DNA of 64,000 nt from Beroe forskalii (Eukaryota; Ctenophora; Nuda; Beroida; Beroidae): NCBI GenBank assembly GCA_011033025.1, contig WFMF01000126.1:248001-312000 (forward strand), in the 5' to 3' direction. Position numbers and translations under genes: made by a program. A model generated the notes under the pieces. It was not told the origin of the DNA. It ran no database searches and worked only from the letters and a program-made list of their open reading frames with translations. The first letter of the stretch is position 1, and each line of letters begins with the position of its first letter. Below are positions 48,223 through 60,834 of this stretch, piece after piece.

Positions 48223-48476
48223 TACGCTTAGAGCATGGCTGGGAATGCGCTAATAAAAATTATTGCACGAGGCGAAGACGAGTGCAATAATTTGTATTGT
48301 CGCACGAGGAGCAGGCCGAGTGCGACAATACCAAATTATTGCACGAGGCGAAGCCGAGTGCAATAATTTTATTAGCGTCATGACCATTTGCCATGCTCTC
48401 AGTGTATTAGCCAATGTGAGGAGTGCAATATTACTTATTATTGCACGCCTACAAGTACCCTCAAAATTGGCTAATA
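48223..48476. mobile_element. 254-bp foldback element of nested hairpins
   Basis: Unit A has the empty site TTTATTACTTATTAG (31688-31702). The insert has three consecutive short palindromes: ATTATTGCACGAGGCG pairing CGAGTGCAATAAT, TTGTCGCACGAGG pairing CCGAGTGCGACAA, then another GCACGAGGCGAAGCCGAGTGC. These lie inside a larger pair (TTAGAGCATGGCTGGG...CGCTAAT with ATTAGCG...GCCATGCTCT). A second large hairpin follows (GTGTATTAGCCAATGTGAGG ... TACCCTCAAAATTGGCTAATAC). Confidence 0.85.
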
Positions 48477-49629
48477 CTTATTAGATGGCAGTTGTTCTAA
48501 TTTGATTAGCGAATGCATGTAAAGTGCATAGACTCTTCCTCAAATCTTTTTTCCACTATCCTATATTAATTTCGGTAACGAATACTTTGTCAAATTGACA
48601 TAATTTTAATGATATATCAAGGATTTTTCTGGAACATTGTTCCCTCGATTGTGATGTAGCTCGGGTATGTATACAATTCTGTATTTGGTCTGTTTGTTTC
48701 ATAGGGGTTTACACGGTCCCAAACACTGGATTATAATGGCCGTTGAGTTTGGCGTTGTTACCGCGGGGTTATAGTATCTCTTACTCGGTATCTTATTTCG
48801 GTATCTACAGACCAAGCTGTTCCATTTTGAAAGCCTTTTTTTCTTGATATTATCTTTGTCCCCTTTCTCCTGTTTGGTTAGTCTTCATACTTAACGGTTT
48901 AAATTTCAAACGTATCAGTTGCTGTATAGTATTCTGAGACTTTGTGCCCATACACTGTCAACATGAAATGGTCAGTGACCATTCCATGTCTATTGTCTGT
49001 ATACACGTGTCTCGTGGCCTCGCGTATTGTGCAGAAGCTTTGACCGATGTGTGTCTACTCCGTGATTTGATTACTTCAAGATCCTCTGAGTTGATTCCTT
49101 TACTACAGATGCTCCCACTGAACGTACAGTGTAGTTTCCCTGCTATCCTGCATTAGAGTAAGGCGGTCATACTACAGATGTAATGTCCCTGAGGTGGGCT
49201 CAAGGACTACATGGAAGGTCGGTTGGGTATGTGAACTTCAAAGGATGTGCTGTTCCATACGACATCTCATAAACTTTACTTGGGGGTTCTTTCCGAAACA
49301 GAACTTAAGTCAAAAACGGACTAAGTTAATTGCAGATTTGCTTTGAATTCAGTACTTTTTTACTTAAGTCTGTTTTACAAAGAACTTGTCATGAAACCCA
49401 CGTAATGACAAGTGGAGTTTCTGTTCCATGCTTTATCTCAAATTATCAAAACGTTTTCCGATTGTAGACACGGGGGAATCTTCTGAAGCTGTAAAATGAT
49501 AATTTCTTGGAGCATATGACAGATCCACCGATAAACTTTCTCCCTTGACATGTCATATCAGACAGATCATGGAACTGTATGTTACTGCTACGCTACCTAA
49601 CCGATAATTTGGTGGGAATATGTATATTC

Positions 49630-50263
49630 ATCGCGTCCTGGAACCTCTGGAAGCGACTTGATCTTTCTGTCCCATTTTCTTTTGAACGTCTCCTCCTTCA
49701 ACTGTTTCTTCTTCTTGTTCTTCTCAGCCTCGGCTTTTCTAACCCTCTGGTTCTCCTCGAATCTTGTAGAACATTCGTCAGTGTGGATGTTTCGCCCTTC
49801 TATTAGTGCATCTTCAAAGGTGATAAAATCCCCACAAATCTGACTGCGTGTGAAATCTTCTTCTCAGCCTTGGCTGAACTCATCATCATGGATATAACGC
49901 CTCTGTTGCTCCCCATCATCCTATTACCCCACGAGGGGAGTGCCGGGGCCTTCCACATAGGGGGCCATTCCAAGAAGTATTGATCAAGTTTCTCTTTCTC
50001 CTGGAAAGAGAAGTGTGATAGAAGTTCTGGCTTGTCAGGCCCAGCCCTGATGAAGGATACAAGGGGCGTAGGATCAGGAGGTGGTGGTGGAGGAGGCATC
50101 TCCTCGATTTCAGGGGCAGGGCTATGGCCTGCAGATGGTTGTGACAAGGGTGGAGGGGGTGGAGGATCAGGCTAGTCATATCAAGAATAAAGTCCTCTCC
50201 GAAAAGTTCAGTCATGGTACGGATCAGATACTGAAAAGAAAGATTAGGAATTGGAAAAACTGC
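49630..50263 (-). pseudogene. Unrecognised gene exons, unit B copy
   Basis: After an acceptor (TTTTCAG) the frame reads YLIRTMTELFGEDFILDM. A one- or two-base shift follows relative to unit A, and then the Pro-rich EEMPPPPPPPDPTPL and EKEKLDQYFLEWPPMWKAP. Further 3', ICGDFITFEDALIEGRNIHT continues into RFEENQRVRKAEAEKNKKKK and KWDRKIKSLPEVPGRDEYT, ending TYSHQIIG-stop at ~49610. This copy is the more complete; unit A has a deletion between the two parts. Another copy of the ITFEDALIEGRNI piece, with an internal stop upstream, lies at 50800-50715. Family not recognised. Confidence 0.5.
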
Positions 50264-51883
50264 TTATTGTTAGAAATATGACACTCGTGTCATGCACTAT
50301 AGGTACCCCTTGTATTTTAGTTTTAATTATGCACTTAAAGTTAACAAATAGGAGAAAATTGAGTCATTGGGAAAATTTGAAAATAGAAATTGTATAAGTT
50401 TCGGTGCTACTGACGAACAGCGAATAGACATCAGAAGCCATGACTGAACGCACGTGGCAAAAAAAGAATTGATTGGATCGTACCTTCTGGAATGAGATAT
50501 TTATAGTGGAAGTATACCGGAACCCAGAACCAAATGAGAGTCAGTTATCAGGAGTAAAGAACCATCTAGCCTAGGAAGGAAGAGTATGTTGAGAATATAT
50601 TCGGATATAAGGGAAGGTTATATTCACGGGGGAATAACTATATCAAAGTAAAGGGATATAAGGGGAAGTATAATAATCTGATTGATAATATAAAATAATA
50701 ATAAAAACGAATATCAACATGAAACATTCGCCAGTGCAGATGTTCCGTCCTTCTATCAGCGCATCCTCAAAGGTGATAATTTCCCCTCAAATCTGACAGC
50801 GTGTGTAGTAAGAAGACATACCTGCTAAGAAGTTACCATGTGAGAGTTGAAAATGGTAATAAAAGACTACCCCATTACAGTTTCAACAGGTGTGTTTTGA
50901 GTAGAAGACTATTCAAAAACATATCTTGAAGTAGAAGACTACCCCCAAATCCTAGTTCACATCTAAAGTTGAAATAGAAGACAATTCCAAACTCGACTAG
51001 AATGCATATTGACCTAAATTACGTACTTATCTATTTGTAAAACACCTTATTTGTTTCTAATCGATAAGAATATCTCATGACCACTGTTTCAACATCCTTG
51101 GTTCCTCAATTTATCAGGAATAAAAGGGTTCCTTTCATCTTGTTGCCCTGGATGGAAGTGAAGACACCTTTCAAGTTCAATCTATATCTATGAGGTCACT
51201 TGTTGGAAACTGGTCTAAAGACCTACTGTCTTTTACTTGCGTGCTTCTTCCACTGGAACTCACTTCTTTCATACAGTCCCCACAAATGGTGAGATATCTG
51301 TGTAATTGCTTGGTTCTTGAAGATTGCAATCAGCTTCAAGCTTAAGTAACTCTTCAAGCTTTAGTAACTCTTTTCTTATCTGTCTCTGGTCTCTGATTGA
51401 GGCTCCTACCCTGCCTGATTGTGAATAGCTTTAGAAGATATCTTACATTGCTGTCCAAACACCACATACTTTTAGGTATTATATTTATACTTTTATAGGA
51501 ATATTTGTAGTTTTGTTATGGAATTTTGGAGTCAAAATAAGAGAGGAGTTTGATCAAAACGTAATTCATAAATCTAAATGATAACACTGCTTCAACTCTA
51601 TGAGATCTAAGCAGCTCATTTCATAAGCCCCCATGCCACAATGTTAAGAACGAAGCCTTGGTATCCATGAAAAGTCTCTGAGAAGTATCTGGGGAGTCTC
51701 AGAGAAGTATAGGCAGGGAGTCTCGGAGACGCTTCAGAGAAGTGGTCGGTCTGCTTGGAAACTGCCCTCATTATCAGCCCCTTGAGCGCCTGCCTAGATC
51801 GGAGGAATTAATTACTGAATATATTTTAAGATTGTAACTCAGGAATTATGTTGGGGAACATAACAACTCGCCCCTCCCTGCTC

Positions 51884-52027
51884 CTATAATTGGACAGGGG
51901 AGCTAATTCTGTAGTTGTTTTCGGACCCTTCTGGTGTCGGTATAACCCACGAATCAAAGTCATTTTCCGGATCTTCCAAAATGACAACCGATGAACCTGA
52001 TGATAAGTTGCCATCTCCTTCAGACAT
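51884..52027 (-). CDS. Possible first coding exon of the unrecognised gene, unit B
   Basis: MSEGDGNLSSGSSVVILEDP, then ENDFDSWVIPTPEGSENN; closes at a stop 51884. It is conserved with 34933-34739 of unit A with only a few residue changes (K/E, F/I, D/N) while neighbouring DNA has indels, which supports real coding. Acidic and serine-rich N-terminus; function unknown. Confidence 0.4.
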   Translation of the reverse strand: MSEGDGNLSSGSSVVILEDPENDFDSWVIPTPEGSENNYRISSPVQL

Positions 52028-52069
52028 GTTTCTGGGGAAAGCAATTTTTGCATTGGTTATCACTAATAA

Positions 52070-53700
52070 TCAGTATTTCAGCCATGAGTGTCTTTCGCTA
52101 TCCAATAATTCGTGTTGATTCTGTTTGATCCAATAATTCGTTGTGATCCAGCCAATTATTAGATTATCTACCCTTAATCAAGCTGACTAAATTTTGAAAC
52201 AGATTGACCTGTACTTAACTAATAATTTGCCCTGTTAAATGGTAATTTATTTACAGAAAAAATGCAATCAATATAAAATCATGGAACTATGACCATCTAA
52301 ACTGATTTAGATTAAATATAATACAATTAAAATTTAATATAGACGAATTATGAAATCAATCGCATTTTTGTTGTATATAGCATGAAGAGGTACCTCCGTA
52401 CTGTACCTGGCCTAGTTTATACTTATTTAGATAAAAATAACAACATGTTGTTGTTATCGAAGATTGGTTCCTCATATCAAGAAGTTTTGAATATTATTCG
52501 AGGAAGGATTTTCTATCACGTACGTTAAGCCTGATTTTGCTCTATCAAATAGACTTTTTTCAATGCTTAGATATTAATGCTTAGATATTAATGTAAACAG
52601 ATAAAATCTTATTCGTCGAATTTGGTTGGGAGGATCTCCTTATACACTAAGGAGAAATATTTTCATGCCTTTTTGCTTTGGCAAGTAGTATTGGTGGTGG
52701 TAGTGCTGGGTGGGAATGTCCAATAATTGTCTGTTACAATCATAGTGTCATCCTAGATTTTCTATCATTCATCTTATAATGATAATATTTATAGTTTAGG
52801 CATGTAAAATCTTATCTGCTCTTTGGTAGTTATCTTATCTCCTATCTCTTATAAAAGAAATATTTTCGTGTCATATGTAGATATGTCTGAGTTTTCGGCA
52901 TAATCTGCAGTTGTGTTGGTGTTTGCCAGATGATGGTCGGCTCTGTGACCAGTGTTCTGTGCCCCATTTATTGATATAGAAATGGTGTCGTCCTGTGGTT
53001 GCCAGGAAACAATGCCCTCCATGGAAATACATTGATATAACAAGGAATTACTAGAACCGATAATGGATCAAATAAATTCAATAATTAATGTTGCTATTAC
53101 CAGTAAAAATTATTAGATCTGTTTCGAAATAGTGCTCAGTGTTTGGCAACAAGGAGCCATTCCTACTGAACCGATATAATTATTTACTTCATCAAAATTT
53201 AAAATGTCTTGATCCAGTCACGTGGTCACCACGCGTTGTGTTGTCCCTGGCGTCATAAATTGATTCTTGGATTGTTTCAACATCCTGCTGTAACTTTTTT
53301 AAACCTGTGCCCTGGCTCTTACCAGGGATGTTTTATGTAAGGTGGAGAAGTACAGAAGAATTTAAAGCTAGAGTTAACTTCTTGTGCTTTCCCAATAAAA
53401 GAAAAATTTGTGAATACAGTAATTGCAAGTAGGCCCTTATACTTTATATTCTCCCTCAATATGCAATCAGTAACAAGCTTATTTCTTCCAATTCAAACTT
53501 CAGAGTTCTCAAATTAAGATGTTTGGCTTTAAACACGTTAACATCTACTTAAGAGATTGACTTGTGAAGGTGACTACAGATACTTTTAGATAGTGGTTAT
53601 CCGCGTCGTTGTTGGTATGCGTTGAATGTTCAGGGAAGACACTACGAACTGGCAGGAGAAAGACATGTTAACCCGGATTCTCTCTGGTGATGGCCTCTTG
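52070..53700. repeat. Duplicated module (unit B), non-coding
   Basis: Matches 39940-41500 of unit A and lacks the transposon and Helitron insertions there. No conserved ORF. Confidence 0.6.
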
Positions 53701-53719
53701 ATAAAGATAAAGTCTTAAG

Positions 53720-54005
53720 AGGTTCTCTTCACGAGAGTCTCCGGGACACACTGGTGGTCCCTGAGGTCATTAGTTCCTACCGTGATAACCACGTCCGGAA
53801 CAGCCCGGAGGAGACGGGAAGAAAGTCCTCAATCTTTGCACAGAAGTCACAGGAACTGGGAAGGGAGCTCCCCAGAGTCCCTCTCTTAGTCCCGAACTTT
53901 CTCTTCCCGCCCGAGTTCGAGTCCCCAAGAAGCAAGATGTTGGAATGGGGGAGACCCACAGGTTTCCAGTCTTGGGCTGGGCAGGTGTTGACTCAGACTC
54001 CAGAC
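53720..54005 (-). pseudogene. SGNH-hydrolase-like module, copy 2 (unit B end)
   Basis: VGLPHSNILLLGDSNSGG keeps the GDS of SGNH block I. After IEDFLPVSS the frame shifts, and the continuing frame gives DVVITVGTNDLRD with a block III-like GTND. Likely derived from a non-LTR element. Confidence 0.55.
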
Positions 54006-54241
54006 CTCCCAGTATGTCTTCTACAACTAATTAACATCATCAATTAAAGTTTATTTTATCATTTACTGCCCGTGGAGGAACTGTTTACCAGTTGCATAGA
54101 CTGCTGTATTATTCTTATTCTTCCTGGCTGACTTGAAATTGCTGATTCTTTGCATACCACAATTTTGAAATATCAAATAGAATAACCCTTCCTGTAAATC
54201 AAAGCAAGAAATCTTGATTCTTTTGGAGTCCATGATCCTTG

Positions 54242-54510
54242 TTATGACGGGTCCCTGCTCAGGTCGTTTGTTCCAACCATAATGACCACGTCCGAAACAG
54301 CTCGGAAGAGAGGGGAAGATGGTGGAAGAAAGTCCTCGATTTTTGCACAGAAGTCACAGGAACCGGGAAGGGAGCTCCCCAGAGTCCCTCTTTCAGTCCC
54401 GAACCTTATCTTTCCGCCCGAGTTATAGTCACTGAAGTGCAAGATATTGGAATGCGGGAGACCCACAGGTTTTCAGTCCTGAACTTCTGACTGGGCTGGA
54501 CAGATGTTAA
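54242..54510 (-). pseudogene. SGNH-hydrolase-like module, copy 3
   Basis: The frame stays open across both regions: GLPHSNILHFSDYNSGG, IEDFLPPSSPLFRAVSD and VVIMVGTNDL, ending RDPS-stop. The block I serine is lost (FSDYN). It lies just outside unit B, so the module existed in more than the two duplicated copies. Confidence 0.55.
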
Positions 54511-54749
54511 GTCAGAAACCACACTTACGAGTCTGTCTTCTACAACTCGTTAACGCCAATTGAACAATTGAAATTTATCTTATTCCTTCTCAAAATGTCC
54601 ATTGAACAGTCCTTGACTTTTCTTACAGTCAAGTTATGATAATATAAGATATAATATACAACCAGATATTTACATAGCAACTCTTAACCCACTTAAGCCA
54701 TCATACCCAGTTATTGACTTTGAATAGTCTCTTTTATTTGCTAACTGCA

Positions 54750-55010
54750 TCATAACATTGTCTTCGCCCCCAAAAAGCAATCTTGCTTACGAAAATTCCT
54801 GATTAACCTAAAGATTGACATAAAGATCTCCTTCTTTAAACCAACCCAAATATTCAATGCATCCTGCGTCATAAATTCCGATGCGTAAAGTATGAAACTT
54901 GAGATAACAACCTTGTCGTAAGGAACAACAAATGGAAGATATCCATCGATCAATGCCTCGATTTTCTCCTCTGTAAAATAAAGCTCATCTTCCTCCTCCG
55001 ATAATGGCAT
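54750..55010 (-). CDS. Hypothetical 86-residue ORF
   Basis: MPLSEEEDELYFTEEKIEAL opens an acidic N-terminus; the remainder (YLPFVVPYDKVVISSFILYA) is hydrophobic and ends FLGAKTML-stop. The reading frame and ATG are plausible for a small gene or exon, but no domain, duplication or splice evidence supports it. Confidence 0.3.
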   Translation of the reverse strand: MPLSEEEDELYFTEEKIEALIDGYLPFVVPYDKVVISSFILYASEFMTQDALNIWVGLKKEIFMSIFRLIRNFRKQDCFLGAKTML

Positions 55011-55310
55011 GATATCTACAACGATATGTGATTAAGAATTTCAATCAAAGGGTGCAGTACTCACTAGGTACTGACTAAGTATAACGGAATTCATGTTCCA
55101 ACGTAACTCTATAAATGCCCTGTTTTACGAAATAACACCCAGGAAATATATACCTGATGTAACGGCTACACTAAAGGAATAATGAATAAACTATAATGCT
55201 AAATCGCAATGGTGCCCTGGATATCATACTACACCGGCAAAGCGCCAATATTTGCGAATCACAATTACAAGGATTGTTATTCAGTCTAGTTCGGTTTCTG
55301 CTATCCACGA

Positions 55311-55525
55311 TGTCCGATATGATGGGCCTCGGGGTGCTTCGTCCTGCGTTGAACTCAGTCCAAACAGGTCTCAAGGGGGCTACGGGTTTCTTCAACAGCT
55401 GCAGTTTACAATATATATCATTAAATAATTTACGAAATACTGATCTGGTGCTAAAGTCGTTTCATACATCCACAGGTGATGATGTTATTCTATGCTGCCT
55501 CTTTATGCATCAAAGTGTATTCTGA
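55311..55525 (+). CDS. Hypothetical ORF, possible first exon
   Basis: From the internal ATG, MSDMMGLGVLRPALNSVQTG is an amphipathic, basic stretch like a mitochondrial presequence, then LQYISLNNLRNT. A canonical donor is not obvious, so this remains weak. Confidence 0.2.
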
Positions 55526-55799
55526 GTGTATTCAGAATCAATTCAATTAATTATATTGTTTGAACTACGAACCCAATTTCACAAGGGGACAATTTTGCTG
55601 TTAACCTAGCAAAACTGATGATTCAATACATCAATATGTGATGTATAAAACCCATGATCTAAAAAACCCAATCCTCGCCCCTGTTCCTTCGCGGCGAAGG
55701 AACAGAGGCGTGTCAAACTCATATGCGCGCGCATTGAAAAGCCGCGCACATAGGAATTCAACGTGCCACCGGAATTCGCTCAACTTCCATTTTTAATTC

Positions 55800-58700
55800 C
55801 TTTTTTTAAAGCAAATAAAATCTTATTCGTCGAATTTGGCTGGGATGATCTCCGTTTGTTTCTTAATGATAAGTTATCAGGACAAATATTTTCATGCCTT
55901 CTTCTTGGGGCATCTTGGTTGCTGGAGATACTGGTGGTTAAAGATGAGAATGATGAACTGTATGGTTTGAATCAATTCCGACTGCTGAATCAATTCCGAC
56001 TGCTGGGTACTCTTATAATGGTGCAATAATCATGGTGTGGTCCTAGAAATAGTATTACTGTAATTACTATTAATCAGCTTTTTAAGATCATATTTGTATT
56101 TTAAGCAAATAAATCTTATACCTCCCTTGAATCAGTGAATCTTGATTGTTATGTTATTATCCATTGTTAGTTAGGAGACCTTTTTTTGCCATTTGTCTGA
56201 GTTTCCAGCAGAATTTGTAATTTTTGGAGAATGGTGGTCGCCAAAGGACAATTCCTTCTATGGCAATACCTCAAATTGAGGTCCTCAATACTATTGAAGA
56301 AATAACTAACCGATCATGTATCAAATAAATTCAATAATTAATTTCAGTACAGATCATAATCTGTTTTGAAATATCGTTCGTCGCAGTGAGCCGCTAAACC
56401 ATTCCTACTATATAAGTATATACTGAACCGATATCATTTACAGTTGTGGTTTCTATCACTCGTTCTCTCTTGACTCTTTCTCCATCCAGTCATCTGATCA
56501 CTACTTGCAATGATATTACCCTGGCCCTGCCTGCTATTTAGCCCCAGATACCTTGATTATTAGGTGAGTCCATCATCCTGCTGTAAGGTAGTATCCCATA
56601 CAGTGAGTTACCTATAAATCAGTGATGATTTACCTGCAATCCAGTGCCCTGGCTCTCAGGGATGTTGTTTTGCAAAGTGAATAAGTATTAACTATTGTAC
56701 CTAGTATCATGTAGAGAATTAATTAAAACTAGAGAAGCTGGAGCTGGGCGTGATGAGCAATAAGTTCCAGATCTGCACCCTTTTTGTACACTTCCAATAT
56801 TTGCCATCGATGGTCATGTGTCGACATAATATGTGGCATGTGTTAAGAAGTTTTGCTTACAGCTGATTTGTTACTTCATGACGTAAGATTTGATATGTCA
56901 AAGAGAGCTGTCCTGCACAAGTATATATTGGCTTGAGCTGCAGTGTGCGAGATTAACATGATAAATGATAAATGGTTTGTTCCTCGAAAAATGATGACTA
57001 GGGAAGGCTGCTCATAAATGTGTGAACGTAGCTTGTTTACCATACTTCTGTTCCTGCTCTTACTCGATTTTCTTTTCACCTTATTTCTCTCAATTACTCA
57101 GATGCTACGTTGCATATCTGATTCAGCTACCCGGAAATGCGTTTGATATGTAAATGCAATGAAATGTCTGATGATCAAGACATGCGATTTTATTGGCGAT
57201 CCTGTTTGTTCTACAGCATTACAGCTATAACAGTAATGCAAATCCTGGAGTCTCCCTGTTCTCCAAAAAATATATAAAAAAGATATTTATTCACATCGAG
57301 ATCTTGTCGGTGCCTCCATAATATCTTCATAATCCGGTGTTCGGATGGTACCATGTAAAGTGGTTACCCGCCTGTAAAACTCCTATAAACCATTGCCCTG
57401 ACTCTCATCAGAGATGTTATGTACCTTGTATTGTCGAGAATGAATTAAGACTAAAGATATCACTTTGAATTTGTCAATAATAGAAAAATTTAAAGACTTG
57501 CAAGTGCACCCTCAGGCCTCATCCTTTATAATTATATCTCTTTTACTCTTATATTCATCCTGTGTGTGGCTAAGTTCTCCAATTGGTTTATCCTCGAATC
57601 AGTGCTTATTGAAGGATAACACATGGATTAGGATGTGGGAGAGTTATAATTCTCGTAAAGCTGTTTGAGGCGTGCACCGGATGATATGAGCTATGTGGAG
57701 GACTCCTTTTGTGACGTAAAAGTAATTAATAAAACAATGTTTCGTTCCTCCGAGAACATTTTCTGGGAAGGCAATTGAACTTACGGGGAAAAACAATAGT
57801 TATGACTCACAATTAACTGTATTCGACATGTGATGTTAAAGTTATATAATATAATAAAACAATGGTTTCTTCCTCGAAAATGATGACTGGACCATTTTGA
57901 TTCCTAGGAATATGTATTGCGGTTTCGCCAAGCTGCTGTTTTCTAAAGAAGTTTCATGACCTTTTTCCCGTCATTCTTTCTCTCCATTTCTCGAATGTTA
58001 CATTGATCAGATTCAGCTCCCTTGAACTGCATTTGGTATGGTAATATCTGATGATCAAAACCTGCGATCATATTGGCGATTTGAGCTTTTAGAAAAAACG
58101 TTCCTGAGCCTTGCAGAAAAGAGTGCTCAGGTGTCCCGCATTACAACAATACTCCAATATTACCAGGAATATATCTATTCGATCATCCAGCTACCCTGAT
58201 GAGCCGGGATCGTCTCTGCCACTCTCCGTTTGATTTTGGGAAGAGATCCACGGGAGGGCTCAGGTGCTCCACATTCACTGGGAAACTTTTCTTACTACTG
58301 TAATGCCTCAATATCTATCGATCACGAATCAAGTTTTGAAATAATTTAGATTATTTATAGTTAGTATTACCAGTAATGATGATGGTGTATTTTAGATTTT
58401 AGAATATAATTATTTCATGATAGGCGTTATTTACGAACGTTCTTAATAAACTGGAATCGCTTACAGCTGTTGTTTTCTTCTCTTTTGCTTGCGATCATTT
58501 AAGGTTCTAGGTCTAGACATGTGCTCACTCTAAACGCTGCGCGTTACTTCGCCACAATGCAGAGGTGATAATTGGGAACTTCTCTGCCTTTCTCTTATCA
58601 TCTATCTATGATAATTTACCTATGTAACGGTACTCTGCCTGTAATTAGCTTGGTAGGTGATCTAGAATTGTGTCCAGGTTTCTGCAGTCGCTGAATAACA

Positions 58701-59780
58701 GTTCCCACTTCAATAATATCACAAGGAATATCTATCTGCTCTGGTCATCAATCAAATATATTAGATATTTGCTAGTAATGATAATTAAAATAATATTCTT
58801 TGTTTAAAGGCCTCTGCCCTGTTGGGCTGAAACCCTCTCTCTCTCTCTTCTTTGCCAATCTTCGGGAGATCCACGGCTGTGTTCAGGTCTCCCACACAGT
58901 CGCTGGGAAACATTATTCACAACGGTAATACCTCAATATCATAAAAATATCTATCTGATCATGATCATCAATCATGCCGATATTACACATTTTGTGAGGT
59001 GATGTAGATTACAAATCTGTTAGTTATGCCATCTTCTGGATTAATAGAAGATATTGCCCAGTTCTATACAGTAGTCATTTGGATTATGGTTACAAAAGTT
59101 AAGTTATAGCAAGTTAAGAAGTTAGTAAAAGTGTCATGCAGTAAAAATAAATATGATAATTAGTCTTACCTTGAGCTCTTGAGGGGTTGATTTTGGAGAT
59201 ATTTCTCTGTCATATAGTGATATGGATGATGGTTAGTAAGTTAAGAGGTTAGTAAACGCCTCATGCAGTAAGAATAGATGTACTTACTCTTACCTTGAGC
59301 TGAAAGAGCCTGAAACTATAAACTCTGTCCTCTGTTTTATTCCCTATTTGAAACTTATGATATAGTCATATGGCCAGTATGTTAGATAGTCAGTAATAAT
59401 TATTCCTAACTTGAGGGGTTTGAAAGAGCCTATCACTATAACCCCATGGTCAACTGTCTTAATTCCTATAATTGGAACTTGTTAGATCCTCCGCCTCGTT
59501 CACAGCAGAGAATTATGGCTTTAGCTGTTTTCTTCTCAGCTGTCTCATCCTCATCCATGTTGTATGCTATTTAGAAATTATTTTAAGAGTCATTTGCACG
59601 ACTCGAAATTACAGAACAAGAATTATTTGATACATTGTTGGACGAGACAAATAATGTTGCTCAGGTGTCCTGCAGTCACCCAAAAACTTAGCACACTTGG
59701 GTAATACCTCAATATCGTTACAAGGAATACCTATCTGATCATCAATCAAATCACATTATATATTTTCTTATTTTGTGGAG
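55800..59780. repeat. Decayed copies of the 40-41.5/52-53.6 kb module
   Basis: GCAAATAAAATCTTATTCGT near 55810 restates the module's start. The phrase CCTCAATAT...ACAAGGAATA[TC]CTATCTGATCAT and ATCAATCAAAT recurs at ~56270, 58150, 58306, 58712, 58927 and 59706, often preceded by TCAGGTGT or TCAGGTCTCCCACA. No conserved coding frame. Confidence 0.55.
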
Positions 59781-59941
59781 CAAAGCAGATTACCACCACG
59801 CTACTTTGACTACCACTTCTCCCCACACAATTCTTTATCTTCTTCCGTCAGAGTAGAGCAGCCTCCTGTGAGTACCACATCTTCTGCGCTCTTTCGGGAG
59901 TAGCACTTGTTCAAACAACCCTGCGGTCTGTGCTCTTTCGG

Positions 59942-60165
59942 TTATTCTTGATCCAGATATCCATACCTTGCTGCACGAAGTAACGGCGTCAGGTTATCCT
60001 CATCTTTAGGGAGCAGAAACGCCCTGAGATACCCAGAATATTTGGCAGCTGGCAAAGCTTGCAGTAATTCCTTTTCCTCTTCTTTGGTACTGGGGACACA
60101 CTGGGAGTCAGTCTGGGAAAATTCCTCTTCAGAATCAGGACACAACTCACCTTTTGAGCTCCCAG
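59942..60165 (-). CDS. Ankyrin-like fragment ORF
   Basis: Acidic CPDSEEEFSQTDSQCVPS followed by LLQALPAAKYSGYLRAFLLP and DEDNLTPLLRAARYGYLDQE-stop. N.TPLL.AARYGYLD resembles the first helix of an ankyrin repeat, here only one repeat. Probably an exon or remnant; no ATG and no downstream exon seen. Confidence 0.3.
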
Positions 60166-60834
60166 TATGTTTAGTGTTGTAGGTTGATTACAAGAAAGCA
60201 TGTAGTATTGATCATTTTGATCAACTTCAAGTTCGTTTCCCCTTCTACCAGTTCTAAGGGTTTCGTTGCAATCTGTAGCATTAAAACATGGGTGGTGATT
60301 GTTAAAACATTAGTCTCTTCTCCGTTTTCAATCATATATCTAATAACCTATTGCTTTTCCAAGGCATACTGTTCAACTTAATATTGATTTTGTAAATCAG
60401 GCAGTATATACTGGAAATGTGTTGTAAAATTTCTTCATAACGATTCATCATTGTTAATCACGACTTGATAAGTCTGTTTATTCCGAAATATAAACAGTAT
60501 TCCGTTGAAATGTAAAGAATGTAAAGTTATGAAATATGAAGTGATACTTTTTCTGAAACTTACTTTCTGCACTCATTCTTCTAGCTTGAGCTCTCATGGT
60601 TCAAATTCTGCTGTTAATTTTAACTCAGACTTCCTTGTCAAAGAAAACTCAAAACACTGCTTAAAATAAGTGTAATTTTTCATTTCCTCATGGTTCGAGT
60701 GATCGCAAAGGTCACCAATATAATTCTCTAAATCATTGTCTTCTATCACCTTCCTCCTCGTGGCTAAAGACTTTACCGGGGATGCTCAGGCTTCTAATTG
60801 GCTAAGAATGAAGATAGTATTAACGTAGTCGTAA

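Larger units (their letters stand above)
42715..53995. repeat. Tandem segmental duplication, unit B
   Basis: Collinear with 26965-41790. It starts at TTAAAGAGGGAAAGATTTGA and ends in the second SGNH-like module. B-specific insertions include ~44873-46985, 48223-48476 and ~49018-49488. Confidence 0.9.
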
